Positions 29,834-39,749 of a stretch of DNA of 64,000 bases are shown here, in pieces; the first letter of the stretch is position 1, and every line of letters starts with the position of its first letter. The notes beneath the pieces were generated by a model. It saw nothing but the letters and a program-made list of their open reading frames with translations. It was not told the DNA's origin and searched no databases. Both the position numbers and the translations under genes were made by a program. Source of the stretch: Diplonema japonicum. Lineage: Eukaryota > Euglenozoa > Diplonemea > Diplonemida > Diplonemidae. The DNA lies in the NCBI GenBank assembly GCA_964019335.1, contig OZ025665.1:372001-436000 (forward strand). The letters run 5' to 3'.

Positions 29834-31436
29834 TTACAGCTCGTAAGTCTTAACCTGCCTGTCAATCGAGCACGATGTGATAGAGCGGGCACTGTCCCCC
29901 CACACACAGTCGGTGACAGTAGTTTTGTGATCGCGGTGTGTCGCGACCTCAGAGTTTGTCGCCACATCGTAGATCTTGAGGGAGTCCGTGCAGATAGCGA
30001 GGTAAGCACCTATTATATTAATATTTTCTTTCCCCCCCCCCCCCATACCAGAAAGGTCAAACGCAACCTTGTTAACAGGCGTAGGCCGCGCTGGGTCAGA
30101 ATCTTCGAAGGTTATGCTCCTCAGTTTCTACAATTAGATTTTTTTTTTTTCTCTCTTTTTTTTTACACGTACCTCCAGACGCCTCAGGTCCCACATGGTC
30201 ACGACACCGTCGATGCTGCCTGTGCAGAGGGCGTACCCGTTTTCGGAGAATGACATCGTTGTGACTGCCTTGCAGTCCTTGTCGCCCAAGTTGAAGGCTT
30301 TCATGGATCTCAGGTCCCATATCCTCACAGAGTTGACACCCCCGTCGGCTGTGGCGCACGCCATCAGCATCCCGTCAGGGTGGAACGCCCCGCACGTGAA
30401 CCCCTTCTTGATGTCCGCCTCCTGCAGCGACACGATCTTCTTCCCGTTCCCAGTGGACGACATGTCGTACAAGTTGACAAGACCATCCTCCCCACACGTC
30501 AGCAGCACATCGTCCGTCGGGTTGAAACACACAGATGTAACGGGTTCTGAACATTTTTTTTTTTTTAAAAAAAGATTTTTTTTTTCTCATACTTTTGTGG
30601 TCGTGGAATTCGGCAACGGTAGCATAACCCCTCGGGCCCTTGGCCCATACCCGGACGACTTCTTCGCTTGCTGTGACGAGTCTCTCCGACACCCTGGAGA
30701 GGAATACGCACTTTATAGACTTTGTGTGTCCGGTAAGCTTCTGTTGGACCTCGTTCTTGTTATTTAAAACAACAACAGCACCGTCCATACCGCCGGTGAC
30801 GGTGCATCCGTTGAAGCTATCGACTGAGGTTACGCCGGGTGTCGTGGTGGAGTGGGGGGCAAGGGTGCGGGCTTCCTTCATGGATTTGAGATCGTCCTTT
30901 GAGGCAAGGTCTGAAGGGAGTGCGCGTTTCTTACGCTTCATTGAGAGCTGCTTGGCGGCGGCGGTCATCTTTGCGAAGATCTCTTTCGGGATCGCCTTTC
31001 CGTCAGCGGCCTTTGCCGTTGCAGCTGGTACTTCGCCTTGAAGTTCTGACAGAGCCTTGTGCGCGGCATCGCGTTCCTTCATCACTCTTGCGATTACTCT
31101 GCAAGCGCCGTCGTGTTTATAGAGTGCATGTGACAGCTCTTGTCGAACGAGGTCCAGCTGTTTCTTTAATTGAAAATTTTCCAGCATCACAGCGTCCCAT
31201 TCAGCCTGCTGTGCTTGGAGCAGTCCTGGGATGCTTTGCTGCCCCGCGGCTCTCGGCCTTGCGGAATGCACCGCTTCAAGCGCGAGAAGATCTTCCTTTT
31301 CCAGTTCGTGGCCCTTCACCGGACACTTGTGATTTTCACTGATATAAGCCTCTATCAACCTTTTATCGAATAGAATACCGCTTTTTTGGCTCACGACCGG
31401 GACATCGGGGACCTGGTTCGACAACGCGCAAAACAT
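29834..31436 (-). CDS. PRP19: PRP19, U-box E3 ligase and splicing factor, four exons
   Basis: Exons 30593-31436, 30173-30546, 30049-30127 and 29834-30009 join in frame to 490 aa, typical for PRP19. The introns are 46, 45 and 39 nt, all GT-AG and mostly homopolymer. The N-terminus MFCALSNQVPDVPVVSQKSG followed by FDKRLIEAYI is the U-box. Residues ~75-140 form the tetramerising coiled coil. WD40 repeats fill the C-terminal half (DGVVTMWDLR, VRIWDLRSMK, ending RQVKTYEL). PRP19 is the core of the NTC complex that activates the spliceosome, which fits a genome with cis- and trans-splicing. The U-box and WD repeats are both clear. Confidence 0.95.
30010..30048 (-). other. 39-nt intron 3 of PRP19
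   Basis: Donor GTATGG, acceptor AATAG, including a 12-13 G run on the sense strand. It joins FDLSG to AYLAICTDSLKIYD. Confidence 0.85.
30128..30172 (-). other. 45-nt intron 2 of PRP19
   Basis: Donor GTACGT, acceptor TGTAG. It joins the WDLRRLE end of one blade to KLRSITFED. Confidence 0.85.
30547..30592 (-). other. 46-nt intron 1 of PRP19
   Basis: Donor GTATGA, acceptor TTCAG, with T and A runs. It joins FHDHK to KPVTSVCFNP. Confidence 0.85.
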
Positions 31437-31642
31437 TTTTTTTTTTCTTTTGTGCCCTTTTTTTTTATTTATTATGTTTTGTTTTTTTTATAGAAAAAAA
31501 GGAAACAAAAAAAAAAAAAAACTCCACTATGATGGGGAAAAATGAAGGAGGAAAATAAATAGCAAACAATCCTCCAGAAAAATGAAAGAAGTGGGGAGGG
31601 GGGGATTAAAAAAAGTAGGGGGGAAAAAAAAAGCGGAATAAG

Positions 31643-31667
31643 GCTCGTCCGGACGAAAATGTCAACA
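31643..31667 (+). repeat. Left inverted repeat of the 1-kb element
   Basis: 25 bases ending AAAATGTCAACA; 21 of 25 pair with the right end. Confidence 0.65.
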
Positions 31668-32612
31668 CTTTTTTGGGCACCTCCGAAAATTTCTTGTTTT
31701 GATTATTTGAGCAAAAAAAGGGCAGCATGCAACCATAGGAAGATGACATATATGGTGTACATGACGCCGTTCTTTCAATTGCGATGCTTGTTTTGCCATG
31801 AGGGCGGCAGGCTTTGCAACCGGCTGCCCCAAAGAAAAATGTTTAAAATGCAATTTTATTGCTTAAAAATGCAGCATCTAGGGTGCATAAAACTGGTGAT
31901 CAAGCGCACTTGTGACCCCTGGGTACAACCCAGGGTCGGGTTATTGTTAAAAGTACTTAGCGAAAAATATATGGCGCCGCATAGCCCCCCGAAAATCCGG
32001 TTTTTTACACCCTATTTTTTGGCTTTTTCAAGGGGCTCCTAAGGGATTTTGGCTTTTTCAGAAAAACCAATTCTTAACACTTGCCTGCTCGTGCAGAGCT
32101 TCGACATTGGTATCTTTGGGGCCAAACTTTCATTCTCAACCCATCTGCTGAGGTTTTTCCTTTTCTTTTGCACTCATAATGCTTTAAAAGTGAAAATTTT
32201 GCTTTTTTAAGGGGTTTTAAAGGGATTTTAGCCTTAAATAGGCTAAAATGGCACTTTAAGGGTAAGTTCTCCCCACCCCATTTTAATAGTGATTTAGAGT
32301 CCAGCCCACCCAAAATGACCCCAAAGGTTCACAGATTTTCAATCTGCGTCCATTCCTCCTGTCGCTTTTCACGGAAAAACGAAAATAAAAAATGGAGCCT
32401 GGGTTATTTGTGACTTCCAAATTGAATCGTTTGCCAAAAACCATTCTAAAAAACATGTTTTTGCACATGCGTTTTAAAAACAAAACAAACGGCGAGCATT
32501 TTGACCTATATGGTGTTCAAGCTTAGACTGCATTTCTGCACACAAAGTGGTGTCGGACTACTTTTTTACTTAGAAATTTAACGGGGGTTTTACGCCGCAT
32601 AGGAGGGTCATT

Positions 32613-32637
32613 TGTTGACATTTTTTTCCAGATGAGC
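32613..32637 (-). repeat. Right inverted repeat of the 1-kb element
   Basis: Begins TGTTGACATTTT and ends GATGAGC. It is the inverse of the left end with four mismatches. Confidence 0.65.
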
Positions 32638-33200
32638 TCATATTATTTTTTTCTTCTTTTTTTTTTTTTTCCTTTTTGTATATGATGAACAGAAACACTT
32701 GTTATTGTAGTTATCAAAAAAAAAAGAAGAATGTTTGGCGGTGTTTCGCGGTTTCAAATAATCTCTTTTTATTAGGGAAAAAAAAGATTGCCCCGTACAA
32801 GGAACCCGCCTATTCTTTTTTTTTTTTTCTTTTCGCTTGCACAGTTGGTGTTCGTTTATTTATTTATTTATTTTTTGTTTTATAGCCTTAAAAAACACAT
32901 ACATTAACGTAGTCTATAAAGGCTTCTTCTCCCCCACTCTCCCTCTTCAAGTTTCGAGTTGCATTTTCTTTTTTTTTATTCCAAAAATTGAGGTCCGAAA
33001 GGCCTTGAGAACGACTCAGGTCTAAGCGTTGTTGAGCACGGGATGAGGGCGGCAGTGAGTAAAAGTTGAATTATGTGTACATCTTTGTCGCATTTTTTTT
33101 TTCTATTGACGAAGATTTTTCGTTTTATAGGCGGACCCCTTCTTCTTTTTATAATGGCAACTAGAGTTGAAGATATGGGCTCTGTGGTAAAAAAAAAAAG

Positions 33201-33232
<32 letters not shown>

Positions 33233-34043
33233 GGGAAAAAAAATGTCATTTTATTTCCCTTTTTTTTTTTTTTTTTTTAATTCTGCACCCGCTATATTTC
33301 TAAAGGGTACGCAGAGTTCTTGAGCACGCAAAAAATAAAGTAAATTGCTGTAAAACAGAATTTCATTCATTTCTACTCATATTTGAAGGGGGGGAGAAGA
33401 AAAAAAAAAAGGGAAAACCATAGAGACGAACACTTCGGAGATTTGAACGTGTTTGAAGAAGGAGAAAAAAAAAAGAAGAAAAAAAACTAGTTTGGCGCTC
33501 CATTTGTTTGTGCGCACGAGCGGAACTTTACCTAATAAAATAGCTCATTACGCTGCCATCAACTAGTTTTTAGTCTCGACAATAATATTGTTAAAACAAA
33601 AAAGAGAAACAAAAGAAAACCAAAAAGACAAGTCGAGATAGCGAACGGGTTATAAAAATAGAGCAATTTTCTTTTTTTCTCCTAAAAAAAAAAAAGAAAA
33701 AAAAAAACGAATGATGGAGAAATATACAAATTCTTTTTTTATTGTTTTTTTTTTTTTTTTTTTTTCTTTTCAAGAACTAGAAACTTATCAAAGAATTAAT
33801 TCTACGCACTTTCTTCTCCTTCTTATTTTATTTTTTTTTTTCTTCCACACCCCCACCTCAAGACTCAAGAGCTGGGACGACTATTTTACACAGCGGGAAA
33901 AAAAAAGGGGAAAAAAAAAGGAAGAAAAAGAGGGGGGGAAAGGATGAGATAAACGGGGTTCTTTTGTTTTGGGAACGTAGTTATCTACCCCCTTTCCCCT
34001 TGGGGCCTCAAGAAAAGGGGGAAAAAAATGAGGTAGTAAATTT

Positions 34044-34160
34044 GAAAGAGGAACTAACCGTTGTTTTGTACGTGCCGGGTAAAACCTGGAGAAGTTTGTA
34101 AAACCCCAACGCTCTCCTTTTGTTTAGACGAGTCAAAGACTAGTTCTTGCAAAAAAAAAA
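34044..34160 (+). repeat. A-tailed dispersed repeat, copy 2
   Basis: Contains GAAAGAGGAACT (34044-34055) and a 35-base block (34116-34150) ending GTTCTTGC, then an A-rich tail. It matches the unit at 2004-2104 in order and content, with about 35 extra bases between the blocks. Confidence 0.5.
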
Positions 34161-34215
34161 AAAGAAAAAAAAAAGAAAAAAAAGAAAAGAGAAAGAAAAA
34201 AAACTGTTACCTTCC

Positions 34216-34306
34216 CTCTTGTGCCTCATTCCCGAGGCAGCCGTAGTCTTAGGTCTCGACCGCATCCTAATGCGCCTTCGAGACCACAGGTACAAGACCA
34301 CAAGAG
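34216..34306. ncRNA. Candidate structured RNA with a three-way junction
   Basis: Perfect stems nest in 91 bases. CTCTTGTG (34216-34223) pairs with CACAAGAG (34299-34306). GCCTC (34223-34227) pairs with GAGGC (34234-34238) as a side hairpin. GTCTT (34246-34250) pairs with AAGAC (34294-34298). Then GGTCTCGA (34252-34259) pairs with TCGAGACC (34278-34285), closed by GCAT/ATGC around a four-base loop. It lies in a non-coding stretch of normal base composition. It lacks tRNA box motifs and a T arm, and no known family was recognised. Strand unknown. Confidence 0.4.
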
Positions 34307-34394
34307 AGGAGTCAATTCAAGATTCTATCGATGCAGCCACTTTCACCTAAAGAAGGGATAACCGGACAAGAAGTGCCTCTCAAGAAAAATGTGT

Positions 34395-34447
<53 letters not shown>

Positions 34448-34555
34448 CACGACAACCACGATACGCCATTCTTCGACTCCCCCCCCCCGTTTTTTTTTTT
34501 TTTTTTTTTTTTTCCCTTTGCCCTCAAAATAAAAAAAATATTTATAATATTTGGG

Positions 34556-35023
34556 TTAGTCGAGACGGCCTATAGGCGTCCAGGATTCTAGGTTTTGGAG
34601 CGATGCGATAGTAATGGAGAGGGGGACGGGTGTTCTGTTGGGTAGGTCGGCAGCGTGCCCGCCATGGGCGAGCCACGCAGTGACGGCCTCTATGGGAGGA
34701 TGAGATGCAGATTTTCTCACGGAATGCGTTGTAGGTGCTGTCCATAAAGCTCGTTGCTCGATCCACGCCAAGGGGCCCACACCGTACTCTTCCGTTATCC
34801 TCCGCTGTTGGGCCGTGCTACCTAATGAAGAGACTAGGTCAATAACACCATCTTTCCCGCATGTCATACACCTGTTTGTGCCACCTATTTTCTCAAAATA
34901 ACATTCCCCACATTCTGTACATCTACTCTTATAACTCGTACGTATGTTCATACAATTCTTGCAACCTTCTTTGTGTTCTGAGTCTTCTCTCCTTGTAGCT
35001 AGTCCTTTGTGTATACAGCCCAT
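34556..35023 (-). CDS. Zinc-ribbon protein with Gag1-clamp-like (DUF4050-like) C-terminus, paralogue A
   Basis: 155 aa. Residues 15-60 hold four CxxC-type pairs (CKNC, CTEC-GEC, CMTC), enough for two zinc ribbons. Residues ~80-155 follow the pattern W-x3-R-x2-W ... VTAWL ... PVPL ... W (GPLAWIEQRALWT, TPVPLSITIASLQNLESWTPIGRLD), which resembles the Gag1-like clamp domain (DUF4050) of plants and fungi. That match is from memory and tentative. The neighbour at 36593-37069 shares the same C-terminal plan, with SLQNLESWTPIGRLD against ALQQLETWVPIGRLD. The two are a local duplication. Confidence 0.65.
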   Translation of the reverse strand: MGCIHKGLATRREDSEHKEGCKNCMNIRTSYKSRCTECGECYFEKIGGTNRCMTCGKDGVIDLVSSLGSTAQQRRITEEYGVGPLAWIEQRALWTAPTTHSVRKSASHPPIEAVTAWLAHGGHAADLPNRTPVPLSITIASLQNLESWTPIGRLD

Positions 35024-35389
35024 GTGGATGGCTGACCCTGGGCCTGTATGGTGTGTGGTGCGTGTTTTGTTGTTAGGTTATCGATATCATAAGAACATAA
35101 GAATAGAGGAAAGAGAAAAAAAAAAAGAGAAAAAAAAAACACACTAATCTTTGCAGGATTGGGGGGAAAACATAATGCCCCTCTTTTTTTTTTTTTTTCT
35201 TTTTTTTTTTTCTAGCCCAGGGAAAATCTTTTTTTAAAAAAAAAAAAGAGACAATTTAAGGGTGCCTGCAGTATGTGGCAGGGCGCCCTGCACAAGTATC
35301 GTCTACTTGAAAAAAAAAAAAAAGGACCGGAACTGATTAAAAAAAAAAAAAAATTAGTCGAAAAAAAAAAAAAAAAAGAAGAGGAAAAT

Positions 35390-35437
<48 letters not shown>

Positions 35438-35780
35438 CTCTCCCAGATAGGGCCCACTCTTTGAATCTCTTTACAACCTTCGCTGTTTTTTTTTTAATTT
35501 GTTTGGCACCAAAGGTCCAAAAACTTTTCTTTTTTTTTTAAAGCCCACACTCTGCTGGTACTAGGAGCGCAAGGTTCTCAACGGTGTCTTTTCTTCTTCT
35601 CTTTTTTTTTTTTTTCCTTCTTCAGCTGCAAAGGGAAATTTTGAAGAAAAAAAAAAATCTTCCAAAGGCCGACTGAGTGCCTGTTTCACCTGAACGCACT
35701 CTGCATCCCCTCACTTCCCGTTTTGATAATGAGGGCTGCTAATTTATTTCTTCTCTTTTTTTTTTTTTTTCCTCAGTGAC

Positions 35781-35810
35781 GCACCCACCCGCACACCGAA
35801 ATTTATCAAA
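35781..35810 (+). repeat. 30-bp direct repeat, copy A
   Basis: Contains GCACACCGAAATTTAT; 28 of 30 bases match 36069-36098. It may be a remnant of the duplication that made the flanking paralogues. Confidence 0.6.
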
Positions 35811-36068
35811 AAAGATTTTTTCCTTTTTCTTTTTTTTTTTTTTACATAAATGACTGAAAAAAGAGAATAGGTGTGTCTGGATGGATCAGAGAAAAGGGTT
35901 TTCATGTGCTTTTTGTGTTCTTTCTTTTCACTTTTTCTTTAAAGTCCAAAGGGGGAGGATAAAAACGGGGGGAGAGAAAAAAAACCAACTGTTTAAGGAT
36001 GGGCCACCACCACCAACATCTGAATCCTCTGCTAATCTTCTTACTTTCTTTGTGTGAACTAACGATGA

Positions 36069-36098
36069 GCACCCACTCGCACACCGAAATTTATTAAA
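36069..36098 (+). repeat. 30-bp direct repeat, copy B
   Basis: Second copy, 288 bp after the first, with two mismatches. Confidence 0.6.
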
Positions 36099-36592
36099 TT
36101 TCTTCTTCTTCTTCTTCTGTCTTTACGCTCGCTTTCCCTCTCCCAATTTACTCTTTTTTTTGTTCTGTTCTTCCTCCACCTGTTCACCTTTTTCTTTTTC
36201 CTTCTTCCTCCCATTTTTTTTCGGGGGGGAAATAACAAAAAAAAAAAAAACACTTTCCTACACTCCAAAAAAAAATACAAAACAACAACAAAAAAAAAAG
36301 GAGAGGGAAGCACAAAAAAGGGGTGGACAGCTATCAGGAGGGAAAAAAAAGAAGAAAAAAAATACCAAACACCAACAACTGCACCCCTCCCTCCCCCTAC
36401 CACCGACGTCTTACTGAGAAACACACAGGAGAAAAGAGAAAAAAAAAAAAAAAAAAAGAGGGGGTAGGTAACAATATATACCAAAGACCAAACTTACTTT
36501 TTTTTCCTTTTTTCCTTTCCCCCTTCTTCTGTGATGCTTTCGATTTTCTTTTTTTTCCTGGATTTTTTTTGCTCGGGTTCTGGGCCTCCCAG

Positions 36593-37069
36593 TCACATGG
36601 CAGCAGGCCGCTTGTACTCATGGTCAAGACGGCCGATGGGAACCCAAGTCTCAAGCTGCTGAAGCGCTTTGATGAGCACATTGAGGGGGATAGTTGCCGA
36701 AGGCCGGCTGGACGAAGAAGTGCCTCCTTTTTCCACCCAGTTGAGGACCTGCGCCTCGTATGTCCGAGGATTGCCCGTTGGCTTGGTGCCTGGGCGTGCG
36801 TTAGCTGTCTTTGTAGTCCATTGCTCCCGCTGACGATTCCAGGCTTGAGTACCAATACCGTGTTTAGCTACAATCTCTGCCTTCCATTCATTATCCCCTC
36901 TGTTGGGCTTAATGCTCACCGTTTCCGTGTCGCCACACGCAAAACAAGGCTTCCCAGTAAGATCCTCTTGAAGACTGATCCCACATGCTTTGCACCTCAC
37001 CCGAACGGCAGCCGGTTCATTCACCCTGCACCCGCAGCTCGGGCCGTGCTCCGTCCCGTAATCCGCCAT
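36593..37069 (-). CDS. Zinc-ribbon protein with Gag1-clamp-like C-terminus, paralogue B
   Basis: 158 aa. It starts MADYGTEHGPSCGCR. The N-terminal cysteines (CGC, CKAC, CFAC) form one or two zinc ribbons, shorter than in paralogue A. The C-terminal half matches paralogue A: KHGIGTQAWNRQREQWT, then ATIPLNVLIKALQQLETWVPIGRLD. A nine-residue basic tail HEYKRPAAM is unique to this copy. Identity to A outside the W/R/W and PL...W motifs is low, so the duplication is old. Confidence 0.65.
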   Translation of the reverse strand: MADYGTEHGPSCGCRVNEPAAVRVRCKACGISLQEDLTGKPCFACGDTETVSIKPNRGDNEWKAEIVAKHGIGTQAWNRQREQWTTKTANARPGTKPTGNPRTYEAQVLNWVEKGGTSSSSRPSATIPLNVLIKALQQLETWVPIGRLDHEYKRPAAM

Positions 37070-37135
37070 TATTTATTATTTTTTTGGCTTTTCCCTCTTT
37101 TTTTTTTTTTTTTTTTTTTTTAAATTTGTGGGAAG

Positions 37136-37177
<42 letters not shown>

Positions 37178-37178
37178 C

Positions 37179-38144
37179 TCAGACACCCCTTACACCCTTG
37201 CGATTAATGGTGAAGCATGCTGAGGCTTGCGGTAGATCGGGGGACTTCTCGATGGTGGCGGTCCGCATTGTCGAGTTCTTCTCGAGAAAGATCCTGTCCG
37301 TGACCTCATGGGCCCACAGGATGCCCAGCGTAGGGACAGTTGTCTTGCTCTCATCCGGCGTCCACCTCTGCGTCACTTGGTTGCAAGTCGCAACGGCAAC
37401 ATTGTACTTTGCAGCAAGCTCACGCAGACGCTGCCCTAGTGACGCAAGCAACCGTTGCCGTGCTATGCTAACCTCCTTGTTTGTTGTGTCTAAACACCGA
37501 AATGGCGTAGCGACAGAGTCTATGCACACCAACACGCACCGCTCCGTCTGTGGAATCAGAGTGGGGAGCAACGCGACAACTCCAAGAAGCTGGGTTAAAT
37601 CATACACGCGAATCACTCTAATCCCCTCCTTAAGCATTTCCAAGGTAAGATTTACATGAGGGCTCAGCGCTCTCAAATGTTTTAGCAAACCCTCCGCCAC
37701 TTGGTGTATTCTCGCCGATGTCACTGACCCATCAGTGTCTATTATTATCGAGCTTCCGCCCAGCCCGCCCATATTTGTAGGTATTTGCGCGTCAATACAG
37801 AGTTGTATGCAGAGTTGTGTTTTTCCAGTGCCGCCTTCACCTACTAGTTCGGTGAGGCCGCCTAGGCGGATACCTCCGTTCAGTATGCTGTCCAGGTCTT
37901 TGCAGAAGGTTAAGACGCTCTCCCTTTTCGATGATTTGAGGTCGCCCGCTGTCGTTCCCTTGAAGCGGTCGCCTTTCACAGCTCTGAGTAGCTTCCCTAC
38001 AGCTTCTTTCGACAAGCCTGTGTCCTCCGTTATGTCCACCAGCGATGCTGTTTCTATATCCGTCCTGCTTCGGTACCCGCAGGAGTGTAGCCTTTCCCTG
38101 TCGACGGGGCTTAGTTCTTGCAATGCTTTGTTAAAATCGTCCAT
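37179..38144 (-). CDS. RAD51C: RAD51C-like recombinase
   Basis: 321 aa from MDDFNKALQEL; upstream in-frame codons lie in homopolymer. The N-terminal 60 residues are a helix-hairpin-helix domain. The RecA core follows TFCKDLDSILNGGIRLGGLTELVG, with Walker A GEGGTGKT at residues 102-109. The Walker B strand is RCVLVCIDSVATPFR and the late motif VAVATCNQVTQRW. The ending TLGILWAHEVTDRIFLE, then TATIEKSP, fits RAD51C more than RAD51 or DMC1. RAD51C acts in homologous recombination and Holliday-junction processing. Eight A directly precede the ATG. Confidence 0.88.
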   Translation of the reverse strand: MDDFNKALQELSPVDRERLHSCGYRSRTDIETASLVDITEDTGLSKEAVGKLLRAVKGDRFKGTTAGDLKSSKRESVLTFCKDLDSILNGGIRLGGLTELVGEGGTGKTQLCIQLCIDAQIPTNMGGLGGSSIIIDTDGSVTSARIHQVAEGLLKHLRALSPHVNLTLEMLKEGIRVIRVYDLTQLLGVVALLPTLIPQTERCVLVCIDSVATPFRCLDTTNKEVSIARQRLLASLGQRLRELAAKYNVAVATCNQVTQRWTPDESKTTVPTLGILWAHEVTDRIFLEKNSTMRTATIEKSPDLPQASACFTINRKGVRGV

Positions 38145-38498
38145 TTTTTTTTGCAAGCCAAGATCTTTTTTTTTGTTTTGTTTGTTATTTAGGTTTTGAG
38201 GAGGGGTGGGGTACCACAACAACAAAAAAGACAATTTTACTCCCCCCCCCCACACCCCAACCCCCCGTTCCATTACTTATGTGGGTAATGGGAAATAAAA
38301 AAAAAGGGAAAAGAAAATGTAAATAACAAGCTGGGGAGGCTTAAAGTTCCAAAGCATCAAAAAAAAAAAAAGAAAATGTGTCGATACGTTGGGCTCAAAA
38401 AAAAAAAAAAAAAAAAAAAACAAACGGGCAGGGGAGGGAAGGGTTTCTTTTCATTTTTTTTTCCCATTTTTTTCTCTCCTTTCCTCTTTTATATTCCT
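38145..38498. other. Spacer, ~350 bp
   Basis: A-rich and C-rich low-complexity DNA with no gene. Confidence 0.55.
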
Positions 38499-39749
38499 TC
38501 AGAGTTTTGCCACGCTGTCCGTGGTAGTATTCTTGAAGATCGTGACGACAGCAGTCTTGTCGTCTCCGCCCATGTTGGCGGTCATGCCCACGTTGATGGG
38601 CTTTTTGACTTGGTAATCTCCGCATTGGCCCTTCATTTGCCTGTAGACCTCAAGGATCTGTTTGATACCAGTGGCACCAACAGGGTGGCCAAAGCCAATA
38701 AGACCACCACCGGTGTTCACAGGAATCTCACCATTGATCTGCGTAGCCCCCTTGCGAAGAAGGTCGAGGCCCTTGCCTGGGGCAGCAAAGCCAAGGGCCT
38801 CCATCATCATGACCTCGGCCATGGTGAAGCAGTCATGAACCTCCGCCACATCGATATCCTTCGGGGCGGTGCCCGTAGCTTGGTAGCATTGCGTAGCCGC
38901 GGCCTTGATGTTTGCCAAAGCAGTCGGGTCCCTGTCCACGAAGAGGTTGTCAGTTGTCTGTGCGACGTGCATCACCTCGATGCAGAATTTCTCGTCCTTC
39001 CCGAGCTTTTCCAAACCCTTCTCCGAAGCCACCAAAACAGCAGCGGCACCGTCCGTCACCTGCGAACAGTCCGACAGCTTGATATACGGCTTCAACCCCT
39101 CGTTGTTCAAGAACGTCTTCGCCTTCGTAATCTTGTCGTGGGTGAATTTGTTTTCATGCATGTGCGCAAGGGGGTTCCGCTTTGCGTTTTCCATCGCCTT
39201 CAGCGCCACCAAGTCCAAGTCCACTTGCTGTGGATGCTTCTCGAAATAGGCCTTTGCCTTCTCTGCAAACATCGCAGGGAATGTAAAGACGTCGATGGGG
39301 CGCTGTCTCGGGTAGTCGGCTGCTGTTGCGAGGATGTCGCCTCCCTCAGCCGCGTTCTTACCTGTCTGCACCTCGACACCCACAACAAGAACAACATCTG
39401 CGCCTGCTTGGATGGCTTGCACAGCAGATTCGAAGGCAACACCCCCTGACGCACAGGCCGCTTCAAATCTGTACGAAGGCTTCCCGTTCAGTCCGGCATC
39501 GGCGCCTACGGCAGCTGCTCCAAGGTGGCCTTGGTTGCAGAAGTTCTGCCCGAACCCGTTCCCTACCATCACCCTGTCCACGTCTGCACCCTTCACACCC
39601 GTGTTTACCAGCGCACCCCTCACTGCCTTCTTCACATACTCATCTATCCCAATGGCACCCTTCACGAACCCGGAGTCACCTTTACCCGTGAACTTGGTCA
39701 TGTCACCCCCCATCACGAACACCCTCCTCGACAGCGACGACCTCACCAT
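38499..39749 (-). CDS. SCP2-type thiolase (lipid-transfer/thiolase family), peroxisomal
   Basis: 416 aa, full thiolase fold. Catalytic nucleophile Cys99 lies in EAACASGG, the active-site His305 in VHDCFTMAE, and GFGHPVGATG at 353-362. The HDCF form (rather than NEAF) is that of SCP2/SCPx-type thiolases. The protein ends VAKL, and AKL is a classic type-1 peroxisomal targeting signal, so import into peroxisomes or glycosome-like organelles is likely. It would cleave 3-ketoacyl-CoAs in beta-oxidation or side-chain shortening. There is no C-terminal SCP2 sterol-carrier domain, so it is the stand-alone thiolase form. The start MVRSSLSRRVFVMGG is the first ATG of the frame. Confidence 0.92.
   Translation of the reverse strand: MVRSSLSRRVFVMGGDMTKFTGKGDSGFVKGAIGIDEYVKKAVRGALVNTGVKGADVDRVMVGNGFGQNFCNQGHLGAAAVGADAGLNGKPSYRFEAACASGGVAFESAVQAIQAGADVVLVVGVEVQTGKNAAEGGDILATAADYPRQRPIDVFTFPAMFAEKAKAYFEKHPQQVDLDLVALKAMENAKRNPLAHMHENKFTHDKITKAKTFLNNEGLKPYIKLSDCSQVTDGAAAVLVASEKGLEKLGKDEKFCIEVMHVAQTTDNLFVDRDPTALANIKAAATQCYQATGTAPKDIDVAEVHDCFTMAEVMMMEALGFAAPGKGLDLLRKGATQINGEIPVNTGGGLIGFGHPVGATGIKQILEVYRQMKGQCGDYQVKKPINVGMTANMGGDDKTAVVTIFKNTTTDSVAKL

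Larger units (their letters stand above)
31643..32637. mobile_element. ~1-kb inverted-repeat (MITE-like) element
   Basis: The first 25 bases (31643-31667, from GCTCGTCC to GTCAACA) and the reverse complement of the last 25 (32613-32637) match at 21 of 25 positions, with AAAATGTCAACA identical. The interior is unlike the surrounding homopolymer spacer: mixed composition, few long runs, and repeated TTTTTC/GGGATTTT phrases around 32030-32250. No clear target-site duplication is visible, so the superfamily is undecided. A plus-strand frame at 31659-32042 shows no transposase motif. Confidence 0.6.
31437..34555. other. Gene-free accessory stretch, ~3.1 kb
   Basis: Largest gap between genes. It holds an inverted-repeat element (31643-32637), low-complexity sequence at 32640-34040, an A-tailed repeat (34044-34160) and a candidate structured RNA (34216-34306). 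No protein-coding frame of normal composition was found, apart from a doubtful 127-codon plus-strand frame inside the element. Confidence 0.6.
35024..36592. other. Spacer between the two paralogues, ~1.57 kb
   Basis: Homopolymers (including 42 A at 35394-35435) alternate with short unique segments. A 30-base unit at 35781-35810 recurs at 36069-36098. An imperfect GC-rich hairpin sits near 35265-35300. No open frame of normal composition is present. Confidence 0.55.

Noticed and set aside
31659-32042. Plus-strand frame inside the 1-kb element as a transposase
   Set aside because: It has no DDE, HTH or zinc motif and begins inside the inverted repeat; coding is not supported.
34252-34285. tRNA gene at the 34.2-kb hairpins
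   Set aside because: No A or B box consensus, no T arm and no anticodon loop; the stems fit a three-way junction instead.
36059-36484. 141-codon minus-strand frame between the zinc-ribbon paralogues
   Set aside because: Composition follows T and A runs; no motif and no acceptor-ATG arrangement.
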